Shown piece by piece: positions 14,546 to 22,093 of a stretch of DNA of 25,598 bases (the first letter of the stretch is position 1; the number at the start of each line of letters is the position of its first letter). Source of the DNA: G001797105 sp964528155. Lineage in GTDB: Bacteria; Chloroflexota; Anaerolineae; Anaerolineales; E44-bin32. The DNA lies in contig CAZGRL010000052.1 of the NCBI GenBank assembly GCA_964528155.1, positions 1 to 25,598 on the forward strand, written 5' to 3'. The translations under genes were made by a program, and so were the position numbers. The notes below the pieces were generated by a model that did not search any database, was not told the DNA's origin, and saw only the letters and a program-made list of their open reading frames with translations.

Positions 14546-15741
14546 GAGAATCGATCGATCAGTCTTCGCACGCTCATCCGCCAGCTACGGGGATCGCGCC
14601 GGGGAGCGCGCGAGTCGAGCCGCTCATATTCGTCTTCGACAGCTCTTGACGTGTTCCGGATGTCGTAACCCTCCGAGGAATGGCGGGCGTTTTCGGCCAT
14701 CCGCTTCCGGCTGTCACGATCGGCAACGAGCCGCGTCATCAAGGCCGTGAAGGACGCCAGATTGTTCCGGCTGATGAAACCGGTCTCACCCTCGATGATC
14801 GAATCGCTCACACCGGGGGACTCAATCCCCAATGCCGGCAACCCCGAGGCCATAGCTTCGACGACGGAAAGCGGGTGAACCTCGGTGACGGAAGCCGTGA
14901 CAAACGCATCTGCCGCGGCCAGGTAGCGCGGCACCAAATCGTAGTCCACCATCCCGGTGAAACGAATTCGATCGGCCAGCCCGAATTGCGCGGCGAGGTG
15001 AGTCAGGTTGTCCATCTCGGGACCATCGCCGACCAGGAGCAGACTGGTCTGAGGGTATGCGGACTGCGCGCCAGCGAAACTGCGCAGCAAGAACGTGAGG
15101 TTCTTCTCCGGCCCCAGCCTTCCGACATAGATCAGAAGGACGTCATCCGGACTAACCCGCAGTTGATCGCGCGGGATGGGTTTGACCTGAGTTCGGTACG
15201 GATCCAGATCCACCCCGTTAGGGATGACTCGGATCGGCGCGTCCACGCCGATGCCCTCCAGCACCTTCTTCAACCCAGGAGAGGGAGCGATCACCAGGTC
15301 GACCTCGCGACAGAAGGAGGGCATGTACGCGTGCAGGAAGCTCGTCCCGACCTGGTCCGGAAGCACGGGCAGATAGGCCTGGGCGTACAGGTCGTAGCGG
15401 GTGTGATTGGTGTAGACGACGGGGATGTTGTAGGGGCGGCAGTAACGCAGCGCCAACCGGCCGCTCAGGAAGGGGTGATGCACGTGCACGACGTTCATCG
15501 TGCGGATCAGGCGCCTCGCCAGGCGAGTGTAGCTGAAGGCGAAGTACACGCCCGTGTCTGCCACAGGGACGCCCGGCGAACGGACGACGTTCTCATCGGG
15601 ATCGCCGCTCTCGGGGTCCCCGAAGGTGAAAATGAAAACGTCGTGGCCGGATTGTCTGAGTGTGCGTGCGTTGAGACGAATGTAGTTGGTGACGCCGCTG
15701 ACATGGGGGGTGTACATGTCAGCCAGCATGCCGATGCGCAT
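14542..15741 (-). CDS. GT4-family glycosyltransferase (diacylglycerol glucosyltransferase-like)
   Basis: A 399-residue GT-B fold retaining glycosyltransferase. The N-terminal acceptor lobe begins MRIGMLADMYTPHVSGVTNY, an opening typical of the group that glycosylates diacylglycerol or phosphatidyl-inositol lipids. VHVHHPFLSG lies at 85-94 and YTNHTRYDLYAQAY at 110-123. The C-terminal donor lobe has YVGRLGPEKNL (205-215), VGDGPEMDNL (237-246) and the E-x7-E motif E287/E295 in TEVHPLSVVEAMASGLP. It probably works at the inner face of the cytoplasmic membrane making glycolipid, but the acceptor is inferred from similarity of pattern only. First gene of the operon, with a strong promoter 27 bases upstream. 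Confidence 0.92.
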   Translation of the reverse strand: MRIGMLADMYTPHVSGVTNYIRLNARTLRQSGHDVFIFTFGDPESGDPDENVVRSPGVPVADTGVYFAFSYTRLARRLIRTMNVVHVHHPFLSGRLALRYCRPYNIPVVYTNHTRYDLYAQAYLPVLPDQVGTSFLHAYMPSFCREVDLVIAPSPGLKKVLEGIGVDAPIRVIPNGVDLDPYRTQVKPIPRDQLRVSPDDVLLIYVGRLGPEKNLTFLLRSFAGAQSAYPQTSLLLVGDGPEMDNLTHLAAQFGLADRIRFTGMVDYDLVPRYLAAADAFVTASVTEVHPLSVVEAMASGLPALGIESPGVSDSIIEGETGFISRNNLASFTALMTRLVADRDSRKRMAENARHSSEGYDIRNTSRAVEDEYERLDSRAPRRDPRSWRMSVRRLIDRFS

Positions 15742-15768
15742 GGGTCGACCTGCCTCTCCGCCACCATC

Positions 15769-15797
15769 ATCCTAGCCTGCGGAGAGTCCACCGTCAA
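15769..15797 (-). promoter_or_regulatory. Promoter of the glycosyltransferase-yraN-miaA operon
   Basis: On the minus strand TTGACG (15797-15792) and TAGGAT (15774-15769) are separated by exactly 17 bases, and the ATG lies 27 bases further on. The -35 hexamer sits in a short palindrome, TCCACC (15787-15792) and GGTGGA (15798-15803), which could be an operator. Confidence 0.65.
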
Positions 15798-16004
15798 GGT
15801 GGAAGGAATGCACGTTCTCCGTGATTGCGGACCGCGCCACGTCACCATGGTCGGCCGCGGCAGGTCGTCATCCAGGCCGGCGGGCACGTTGACCCGCTCC
15901 GGACCGTCCTCCCTACCGCGTGAACGGAACGTGAAGGGGCCATGACCTCGCCGGTGAGACCCGGATGGAAGGGGAGCAACCACGCCAGACCTGAATTCAA
16001 ATAG

Positions 16005-16033
16005 TTGACATCGCCTTACGGGGAGGATAGAAT
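16005..16033 (+). promoter_or_regulatory. Strong sigma-70-type promoter of the liv operon
   Basis: A perfect TTGACA (16005-16010), a 17-base spacer and TAGAAT (16028-16033) form the best promoter in the window. The transcript would start near 16040, leaving a leader of about 195 bases before livK. Confidence 0.8.
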
Positions 16034-16039
16034 CGCATA

Positions 16040-16234
16040 TCTACGCTTAACTGGGGGTATGGTGACGCCACGTGTTCTGGACGTGGTGATCCATTACTCT
16101 CGCCGGCAGCCGTTCCAGTTTGGACGCAATTCGAAAGGAGGGCCTTCGCCGAAAATCCGCCCGGATTTTGTCCAATTTCTATAGTACGACGACCCGGTTT
16201 TCACCGGGTGACCTTCCAGGAGGAGGAGTAAGCA
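16040..16234 (+). promoter_or_regulatory. Long structured 5' leader of livK
   Basis: Three perfect hairpins lie in this leader. The first is CCACGT (16068-16073) with ACGTGG (16081-16086). The second is AAAATCC (16152-16158) with GGATTTT (16163-16169). The third is ACCCGGT (16192-16198) with ACCGGGT (16203-16209) around a TTTC loop. The last stands eight bases before an exceptionally purine-rich ribosome-binding site, AGGAGGAGGAG (16218-16228). An AAAGGAGGG at 16134-16142 has no start codon at normal spacing. No known riboswitch class is recognised. Roles in mRNA stability or translational control are possible. Confidence 0.55.
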
Positions 16235-17440
16235 ATGAAAAGATTGTTCGCTCTCATGTCGCTGCTCGTGGTCGCCGGAATGGTGCTCACAGCATGCGGC
16301 GGCGCTGCGGCGTTCGAGTGCACCGACGCCATTGGCTGCGTCACGTACGGCCCCGACGAGCCCATCCGCATCGCATCAGCGCTCGTCATCTCCGGCCCGA
16401 ACGCCGATCTGGGCACCGACTCGCAGTACGGCGTCGAGATCGCCATGGAGTTCCGTGGCCAGGTCGCCGGACATGATGTCGAGCTCCAGGCTGAAGATGA
16501 CGGATGCAACGCCGAGGGCGGCCAGGCTGCAGGGCAGAAGATCGTCGCCGATCCGACCATCATCGGCGTGGTTGGCACCAGCTGCTCCGGCGCCGGCGTG
16601 CCGATGTCGAAGGTGATCTCGGAGGCGGGCTACTTCATGGTATCCCCCTCGAACACCTCGCCTGTCCTGACCGATCCCGCTATCGCCTGGAACCCTGGCT
16701 ACCTGCGCACCGCGCACAACGACAAGGTGCAGGGCAAGGCCATTGCGGACTACGCGTACACGCACCTCGGTCTGACGACGGCCGCCGCCATCCACGACGG
16801 TGACCCCTACACTGAGGGTCTGGCAAACGCCTTCCGCACCTCCTTCGAGGAGCTCGGCGGGACTGTGGTTGCCTACACCGCCGTCAACGTCGGCGATACC
16901 GACATGCGTCCGGTGCTGACCGCGGTCTCGGCGGCTGGTCCTCCGCAGTTCCTGTACTTCCCAATCTTCACCGCCGAGTGCGCCCTGCTCGCCAAGCAAT
17001 CCAAGGAAGTCTCCGGGCTCGAGGACACCGTGATCGCCGCCGCCGACGGCTGCATCTCCGACGCCGCCGCCGAAGCGATCGGCGATGCCGGCGAAGGCAT
17101 GCTCTTCTCCGGTCCGGATATCTCCTTCACCGGCGATCTATACAACCGCTTCAAGAACGCCTACAAGGCGAACTACGGGACTGATACGCTGTCGGTGTTC
17201 CATGCCCACGCCTTCGACGCCGCCAATATGATCTTTGACTGCATCGAGCAGGTCGGCACATCGGACAGTGACGGCACCCTGCACATCGGTCGCCAGGCGA
17301 TGCGCGACTGCCTGTATGCCACCAAGAACTTCCAGGGCATCACCGGCAATCTGACTTGCGATCAGTACGGCGACTGTGCGGACCCGAAGATCTCCGTCTC
17401 GGAGCTTCAGGCCGGCCAGTACGTAAGAATCTGGCCATAG
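16235..17440 (+). CDS. livK: Branched-chain amino acid-type ABC transporter substrate-binding lipoprotein
   Basis: A 401-residue type-1 periplasmic-binding-fold protein (LivK/HAAT class). The signal peptide MKRLFALMSLLVVAGMVLTAC has its lipobox LTAC at C21, so the mature protein is membrane-tethered. Landmarks are IRIASALVISGPNADLGTDS, GVVGTSCSGAGVPMSKVISEAG, VSPSNTSPVLTD, YLRTAHNDKVQGKAIADYAY and a C-terminal VSELQAGQYVRIW. It is the first gene of a complete five-gene importer and has its own strong promoter and ribosome-binding site. Ligands of this class include Leu/Ile/Val, other amino acids, urea and aromatic acids. Downstream amino-acid redox genes favour an amino acid here. Confidence 0.95.
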   Translation: MKRLFALMSLLVVAGMVLTACGGAAAFECTDAIGCVTYGPDEPIRIASALVISGPNADLGTDSQYGVEIAMEFRGQVAGHDVELQAEDDGCNAEGGQAAGQKIVADPTIIGVVGTSCSGAGVPMSKVISEAGYFMVSPSNTSPVLTDPAIAWNPGYLRTAHNDKVQGKAIADYAYTHLGLTTAAAIHDGDPYTEGLANAFRTSFEELGGTVVAYTAVNVGDTDMRPVLTAVSAAGPPQFLYFPIFTAECALLAKQSKEVSGLEDTVIAAADGCISDAAAEAIGDAGEGMLFSGPDISFTGDLYNRFKNAYKANYGTDTLSVFHAHAFDAANMIFDCIEQVGTSDSDGTLHIGRQAMRDCLYATKNFQGITGNLTCDQYGDCADPKISVSELQAGQYVRIWP

Positions 17441-17500
17441 GCCGGACGCATCTCGTTCCTTCAGGGTGAGATCGTCGCCCTGTTGGAGAGCACACATGAA

Positions 17501-17538
17501 AGGGATGGACCCATTTCGGTTCCTGTGGGTCCATCCCT
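17501..17538 (+). terminator. 13-bp perfect hairpin between livK and livH
   Basis: AGGGATGGACCCA (17501-17513) and TGGGTCCATCCCT (17526-17538) form a perfect stem with a 12-base loop. It is followed by CCCCTCTTG and not a T tract. Placed between a binding-protein gene and its permease, it probably attenuates read-through or protects the livK message from 3' decay, giving more binding protein than permease. Confidence 0.65.
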
Positions 17539-17560
17539 CCCCTCTTGTCGGAGTCAAGCG

Positions 17561-18622
17561 ATGCGCAGTCGCCTCGGCAACCTCGATTACATTAATGTCT
17601 TCCTTTGGCTCGTCCGTGCACTCATCATCATCGTCGTGATCTGGGGAACCGTCGTCACGATCCTCGACAACCCGTACTCTTCCCGCCAGTGGATGGATTT
17701 TCTGGTCTTTGGCATCGCCCAAGGCAGTATGTACGCGCTCATTGCGATCGGCTATACGCTGGTATATGGCGTACTTTTCATGATCAACTTCGCCCACGGC
17801 GAGTTTTTCATGTCGGGGATCTTCACCGCTTCGGTGTTCCTGGCCGGGCCGATGTCCGAGTCCGGCTTCCTGGATCGCAATCCCGTGGTCGGCCTGCTGG
17901 TCATCGCCGCGGTTTCCGTTTCTGTTTCGGTTTTCGTCGGTGTGCTCACCGAGCGGATCGCCTACCGACCGCTGCGAAACGCCCCGCGGCTAGTTCCGCT
18001 GATCACCGCCATCGGGGCATCGTTCTTCTGGCAAAACTTCTTCCGCGGCCTGCTCGGCTCGGAGAACAAGCCCTTCCCGCAGATCGCCGCGCTCACGGGG
18101 ACATTCCCCTTCCTTGGGACGGAGATCCTGAAGACACACGTAGTGGTGATTGTCGTCACCATCATCATGCTGATCGGACTCAATTTCTTCATCATGCGCA
18201 CCAAGATCGGCAAGTCGATCCGGGCGGTCTCGGAGGACAAGGAGGTCGCCGCCTTGATGGGGATCGACGTCGACCGGGCGATCATGATCACCTTCGCCGT
18301 CGGGGCCGCCATGGCCGGGATCGCCGGCGTGCTCTACGCGATGGTCTTCCGCCAGGTCCACTTCTTCATGGGTTTCATCCCCGGTATCAAAGCATTTACC
18401 GCGGCTGTCCTGGGCGGGATCGGCAGCATCCCCGGGGCCGCGCTCGGGGGGTTGCTCCTCGGCCTGTTTGAGTCGATCGGCCCTAGCTTGTTCCTTCAGG
18501 GGCTGCACATCCCGGCCTTCAACCAACTCAAGGACGTGATCGCCTTCACCATGCTCGTCCTGATCCTGATCTTCCGGCCGCAGGGGATCCTCGGCGAACG
18601 GCTGGCCGAGAAGAAAGCCTGA
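17561..18622 (+). CDS. livH: Branched-chain amino acid-type ABC transporter permease LivH
   Basis: Membrane subunit of the HAAT importer, 353 residues with about eight spans. The core runs from IAQGSMYALIAIGYTLVYGVLFMINFAHGEFFM through ERIAYRPLRNAPRLVPLITAIG, the coupling loop RAVSEDKEVAALMGIDVDRAI and FTAAVLGGIGSIPGAALGGLLLG to a final FRPQGILGE. The start at 17561 is chosen over the longer frame from 17483, because GGAG (17550-17553) has correct spacing and the longer frame would read through the livK-livH hairpin. livM follows after nine bases. Confidence 0.95.
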   Translation: MRSRLGNLDYINVFLWLVRALIIIVVIWGTVVTILDNPYSSRQWMDFLVFGIAQGSMYALIAIGYTLVYGVLFMINFAHGEFFMSGIFTASVFLAGPMSESGFLDRNPVVGLLVIAAVSVSVSVFVGVLTERIAYRPLRNAPRLVPLITAIGASFFWQNFFRGLLGSENKPFPQIAALTGTFPFLGTEILKTHVVVIVVTIIMLIGLNFFIMRTKIGKSIRAVSEDKEVAALMGIDVDRAIMITFAVGAAMAGIAGVLYAMVFRQVHFFMGFIPGIKAFTAAVLGGIGSIPGAALGGLLLGLFESIGPSLFLQGLHIPAFNQLKDVIAFTMLVLILIFRPQGILGERLAEKKA

Positions 18623-18631
18623 GGCACTGCG

Positions 18632-20326
18632 ATGAAGACACAATCTCCTTCCAATATTCGAGAGTCCATCCGGCTGGGGCTCATCGCCGGCGTCATCACG
18701 CTCAGTGTCTCGGTCGTTGGAATGGTGGAGCTCTTCTCAGGTCGAGAGTTGGTCGCCGGCGTGGTCACGATGGCGCAGGTTCTCGTCTACGCACCGACGT
18801 TCATCCTTGCTACGATGGCCGCCAGCCGGATGGAGCGCGACACGCTCCGGAATCTCCTGGCCAGCCTGATCACCGGGCTGGCTTCGGCCCTGCCGCTGAT
18901 CGTACTCATCGTGTTCGAATCCCTGGTCGATCTGCGGCAGTACATGCCCAATGTCTCGCCAGCCCTTGTGGAGGTCCTTGATTTCGGGCTTGGCCCGATA
19001 TTCGGAAGCCTCACTCTACTTGGCGTGTTGGGCATCGTTGGGGTCGCCGCCGGCGCCTTCCACATCATCCCGGATGAGATCGAGCGTCCCATCCTTCAGG
19101 GCGTGATCTGGACGCTTGTCGTCGGATTGTTCTCCGAGATCCTGTCAGGACGACTGCGAGATTTCTTTGGTGCCGGGTTCACCCGCCTGCTCTTCGCCGG
19201 GAAAGCGCTGCGACCGGTCTCGGCTCTCGTCCTGTTCGGCCTGGTCGCTGGCGGCACGCGCTATTGGGCCACTCGCGGCGCAACCATGCGCGAGAACATA
19301 AGCAAGATGCCTCCGGCACAGCAGAGACGCCTCCGGCTCGGAGTCGGCGGGACGGTCCTGCTTTTCCTGCTCATCCTGCCTGCTCTCCTCGGGACGTATC
19401 TATCCGAAGTCGCCAACAACGTCGGAATCTTCATCTTGATGGGTCTGGGGCTCAACATCGTCGTCGGCTTTGCCGGGCTGCTCGACCTGGGATATGTGGC
19501 CTTCTTCGCCATCGGCGCCTACTCCATGGCGGTGCTGACCTCGGAAAGCCCCCTGGGCCTGGCTGGCCTGACTTTCTGGGAAGCCCTGCCCTTCTGCCTG
19601 TTGATGTCCGCCCTGGCCGGGATTGTGCTCGGCATCCCCGTTCTGCGCATGCGCGGCGACTACCTGGCGATCGTCACCCTCGGCTTCGGTGAGATCATCC
19701 GCATCCTGGCGCTTTCCGACATGCTGAAGACCTTCATCGGCGGCGCGCAGGGTGTGCTGAAGATCCCCAAACCTCCATTCTTGGGAATCTCGCTGATCAA
19801 GCCGGAGCAGTTCTACTACGTGATCCTGGCCGTTTGTCTACTGGCCGCCTTCGTTTCTTGGCGGCTGAGCGAGTCGCGCCTCGGTCGGCAATGGATGGCA
19901 TTGCGCGAGGATGAAGATGTGGCTGAGGCGATGGGAATCCGGCTCGTCAGCACCAAGATCCTGGCCTTCGCCATCGGCGCCGCCTTTTCGGGCTTGGCCG
20001 GCGCCCTCTTCGCCAGCAAGCTCACGTCGATCTTCCCGCACAGCTTCAAGCTCGAGATCTCGATCAACGTCCTGGTCCTAATCATCATCGGCGGCATGGG
20101 CAGCCTTCCGGGCGTCGTCGTGGGAGCGCTGATCCTGGTTGGGATGCCCGAACTCCTGCGTGAGTTCGCCGAATACCGGCTTCTCATGTATGGGGCGCTC
20201 CTGGTTGTGATGATGCTCGCCAAGCCTGAAGGCTTCATCCCGTCGGCGGTCAGGCGCCGGGAGCTGAGCAGGGAGGAAGAGGATCTCGCGTTCGAGCAAG
20301 CCGCTGCTCGAGAGGCAGGAGACTGA
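18632..20326 (+). CDS. livM: Branched-chain amino acid-type ABC transporter permease LivM, N-terminally extended
   Basis: Second membrane subunit, 564 residues against roughly 300-420 for most LivM. The conserved permease starts near residue 235: LGLNIVVGFAGLLDLGYVAFFAIGAY at 272-297, LRMRGDYLAIVTLGFGEI, the coupling loop ALREDEDVAEAMGI and INVLVLIIIGGMGSLPGVVVGA, ending in a charged cytoplasmic tail (RRRELSREEEDLAFEQ). The first 230 residues form an extra membrane region with about five or six hydrophobic segments (near 14-34, 41-62, 75-97, 122-147, 153-170 and 196-209). I do not recognise it as a known domain. The frame is continuous, so this is a genuine extension or an in-frame fusion and not a start-site error. 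livG follows four bases after its stop. Confidence 0.94.
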   Translation: MKTQSPSNIRESIRLGLIAGVITLSVSVVGMVELFSGRELVAGVVTMAQVLVYAPTFILATMAASRMERDTLRNLLASLITGLASALPLIVLIVFESLVDLRQYMPNVSPALVEVLDFGLGPIFGSLTLLGVLGIVGVAAGAFHIIPDEIERPILQGVIWTLVVGLFSEILSGRLRDFFGAGFTRLLFAGKALRPVSALVLFGLVAGGTRYWATRGATMRENISKMPPAQQRRLRLGVGGTVLLFLLILPALLGTYLSEVANNVGIFILMGLGLNIVVGFAGLLDLGYVAFFAIGAYSMAVLTSESPLGLAGLTFWEALPFCLLMSALAGIVLGIPVLRMRGDYLAIVTLGFGEIIRILALSDMLKTFIGGAQGVLKIPKPPFLGISLIKPEQFYYVILAVCLLAAFVSWRLSESRLGRQWMALREDEDVAEAMGIRLVSTKILAFAIGAAFSGLAGALFASKLTSIFPHSFKLEISINVLVLIIIGGMGSLPGVVVGALILVGMPELLREFAEYRLLMYGALLVVMMLAKPEGFIPSAVRRRELSREEEDLAFEQAAAREAGD

Positions 20327-20330
20327 GGCG

Positions 20331-21140
20331 ATGGAGACCAATCATTCCATCCTGACGGCTTCTTTGGTCACCAAGCGCTTCGGCGGCCTGGTCGCCGTAC
20401 AAGATCTCGATTTCGAAGTCCCCACCGGCTCGATCGTCAGCATCATCGGCCCCAACGGAGCGGGCAAGACGACCTTCTTCAACTGCGTCACCGGCTTCTA
20501 CGGCATCGATGGCGGGCAGATTACATACGAAGGCCAGCGGATCGACGGAAGATCTCCGGATCAGATCGCCCGGATGAGCATCTCCCGGACGTATCAGAAC
20601 ATCCGACTGTTCGCCAACATGACGGCCATCGAAAACATCCTGGTCGGCATGGAGCCTCACCTTCGCTCGCGCTGGTTTGGCGCCGTTCTGGGGATGCGCT
20701 CAACCAGCAAAGAAGAGCAGCTTGCGCTCGACGAGGCCGTACGCCTGCTGCTGTTTGTCGGTCTGGCTGGCAAGGGCGATTTCCTGGCCCACAATCTGGT
20801 CTACGGTGAGCAGCGCCGGCTCGAGATCGCCCGAGCCCTAGCCAATAAGCCCAAGATCTTGCTGCTCGACGAGCCCACTGCCGGGATGAACCCCAACGAG
20901 AGCGCCCAGACGATGCGCTTCATCCGCCGGCTGCGTGACGAGCTGGCCATCACCATCTTGCTGATTGAACACGACATGCGCGTGGTCATGGGGATATCCG
21001 AGCGCGTCACCGTCCTGGACTACGGCATCAAGATCGCGGAGGGCCCGCCGGGCGAGATCCAGCGCAACCAGCGGGTCATCGAAGCCTACCTGGGCCGCGG
21101 CGCGGCCTCCGGTCTGGAAACTGTTTCCAACGAGGCCTAG
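20331..21140 (+). CDS. livG: Branched-chain amino acid-type ABC transporter ATPase LivG
   Basis: Cytosolic ATPase subunit, 269 residues. Walker A GPNGAGKT is at 40-47. The Q-loop region ISRTYQNIRLF lies at 84-94. The LivG-type signature is YGEQRRLEIARAL at 158-170, in place of LSGGQ as is usual for LivG. Walker B ILLLDEP is at 176-182, and the switch His lies in LLIEHDMRVVMG. The C-terminal IEAYLG is typical of the family. It starts four bases after livM and ends 13 bases before livF. Confidence 0.96.
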   Translation: METNHSILTASLVTKRFGGLVAVQDLDFEVPTGSIVSIIGPNGAGKTTFFNCVTGFYGIDGGQITYEGQRIDGRSPDQIARMSISRTYQNIRLFANMTAIENILVGMEPHLRSRWFGAVLGMRSTSKEEQLALDEAVRLLLFVGLAGKGDFLAHNLVYGEQRRLEIARALANKPKILLLDEPTAGMNPNESAQTMRFIRRLRDELAITILLIEHDMRVVMGISERVTVLDYGIKIAEGPPGEIQRNQRVIEAYLGRGAASGLETVSNEA

Positions 21141-21153
21141 AGGAGCGCACCCA

Positions 21154-21867
21154 ATGGCCATGCTCGAGGTCAAAGACATCCATGCTTTCTACGGGAAGAT
21201 CCACGCCCTGAAGGGGCTTTCGCTCGACGTTGAACAGGGAGAGATCGTCACCCTCATCGGAGCTAACGGCGCAGGGAAGAGTACGACGCTGAAGACAATC
21301 TGTGGCTTGATGAAGCCCCGTCAGGGTTCAGTTCACCTGAACGGTGAGGATCTGGCGCCGTACAAGGCACACCAGATCGTCTACAAGGGTGTCTCGATGG
21401 TCCCGGAGGGCCGGGGTGTGTTCGCCAAGCTGACTGTTGACGAGAACCTGGACATGGGCGCTTTCCACAGAACGGACACCGCCGGGATCGAGCAAGACCG
21501 GGAGCGAGTGTTCACGCTTTTCCCGCGCCTGAAGGAGCGACGCAGTCAGGTGGCCGGCACGCTCAGCGGCGGCGAGCAGCAGATGTTGGCAACCGGACGT
21601 GCCCTCATGGCTCGTCCTCGGCTGCTCTTGATGGATGAGCCGTCCATGGGTCTGGCGCCGGTGCTTGTCGAAAGCGTCTTCGAAGCGATCCAGGAGATCA
21701 ACCGTGAGGGCACGACCATCCTGCTCGTCGAGCAGAACGCCCACATGGCCCTCCAGGTCGCCGGCCGCGGCTACGTCCTCCAGACGGGTGAGATTGTCCT
21801 CAGTGACAGCGCTAAAGGCCTGCGCGAGAATGTCACCGTGCAGAAGGCCTACCTGGGGATGGAGTGA
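21154..21867 (+). CDS. livF: Branched-chain amino acid-type ABC transporter ATPase LivF
   Basis: Second ATPase subunit, 237 residues. Walker A GANGAGKS is at 36-43, VPEGRGVFAKLTVDENL at 83-99, signature LSGGEQQ at 137-143 and Walker B LLLMDEPSMGLAP at 157-169. The switch His is in LLVEQNAHMAL and the protein ends in VQKAYLGME. The start at 21154 is chosen because AGAGGAG lies about seven bases upstream and the protein then begins in register with the family. The frame further upstream is antisense-like filler overlapping livG. Last gene of the transporter operon. Confidence 0.96.
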   Translation: MAMLEVKDIHAFYGKIHALKGLSLDVEQGEIVTLIGANGAGKSTTLKTICGLMKPRQGSVHLNGEDLAPYKAHQIVYKGVSMVPEGRGVFAKLTVDENLDMGAFHRTDTAGIEQDRERVFTLFPRLKERRSQVAGTLSGGEQQMLATGRALMARPRLLLMDEPSMGLAPVLVESVFEAIQEINREGTTILLVEQNAHMALQVAGRGYVLQTGEIVLSDSAKGLRENVTVQKAYLGME

Positions 21868-21934
21868 AGCGGACCGAAGACCGGAGACGGGGGACGGGAC
21901 TCCGACGGCAGACGACGAACGACTGACGATAGCA

Positions 21935-22070
21935 GTCAGCTCTCAGCTCACAGGTTTCAGCCTAGAGTTGATCACAGACTGCGAATGGCTTATTGTCTAC
22001 TGCTAATGGCTTATTGCTTACTGCTAATTGCTTATTGCTGACACCTGAAAGCTGTAGGCTGAGCGCTGAC
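21935..22070. repeat. Imperfect inverted repeat enclosing three 21-base tandem units
   Basis: The 26-base arms at 21935-21960 and 22045-22070 are reverse complements at about 22 of 26 positions. Between them are three 21-base units (21984-22004, 22005-22025, 22026-22046), each built on AAT-G/T-GCTTATTG-N-CTACTGCT and differing at a few positions. The element fills the 226-base spacer between livF and the cyclodeaminase gene. It has lower GC than its surroundings and could fold into a long hairpin that would separate the transporter transcript from the enzyme genes. No coding or spacer-repeat (CRISPR) pattern is present. Confidence 0.75.
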
Positions 22071-22093
22071 CTCTTGCTTCCCCAGGACCCACT

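Larger units (their letters stand above)
15742..16234. other. Divergent intergenic region between the glycosyltransferase and livK
   Basis: 493 bases without a supported gene. It holds the minus-strand promoter at 15769-15797, about 200 bases in which I see no gene or strong structure (15804-16004), the livK promoter at 16005-16033 and the livK leader. Open frames crossing it on either strand are extensions of frames antisense or out of frame to the glycosyltransferase. Confidence 0.6.

Noticed and set aside
14680..15945. Plus-strand open frame of 421 codons opposite the glycosyltransferase
   Set aside because: Low-complexity Arg/Gly/His-rich translation with no motif. The minus-strand glycosyltransferase explains the codon pattern.
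15808..15945. Small plus-strand frame of about 45 codons between the glycosyltransferase and livK
   Set aside because: It is the tail of the antisense frame through the glycosyltransferase. The AAGGA before its ATG is too close, and the peptide has no recognisable features.
16152..16169. Intrinsic terminator (attenuator) in the livK leader
   Set aside because: The stem is AT-rich and short, and its T run is part of the stem and is followed by GTCC, so it is not a convincing terminator.
17483..17560. Upstream start for LivH
   Set aside because: It would read through the livK-livH hairpin and lacks the well-spaced GGAG found before 17561.
21984..22046. CRISPR-like tandem repeat
   Set aside because: The 21-base units are directly abutting with no unique spacers, only three copies exist and no cas genes are present.
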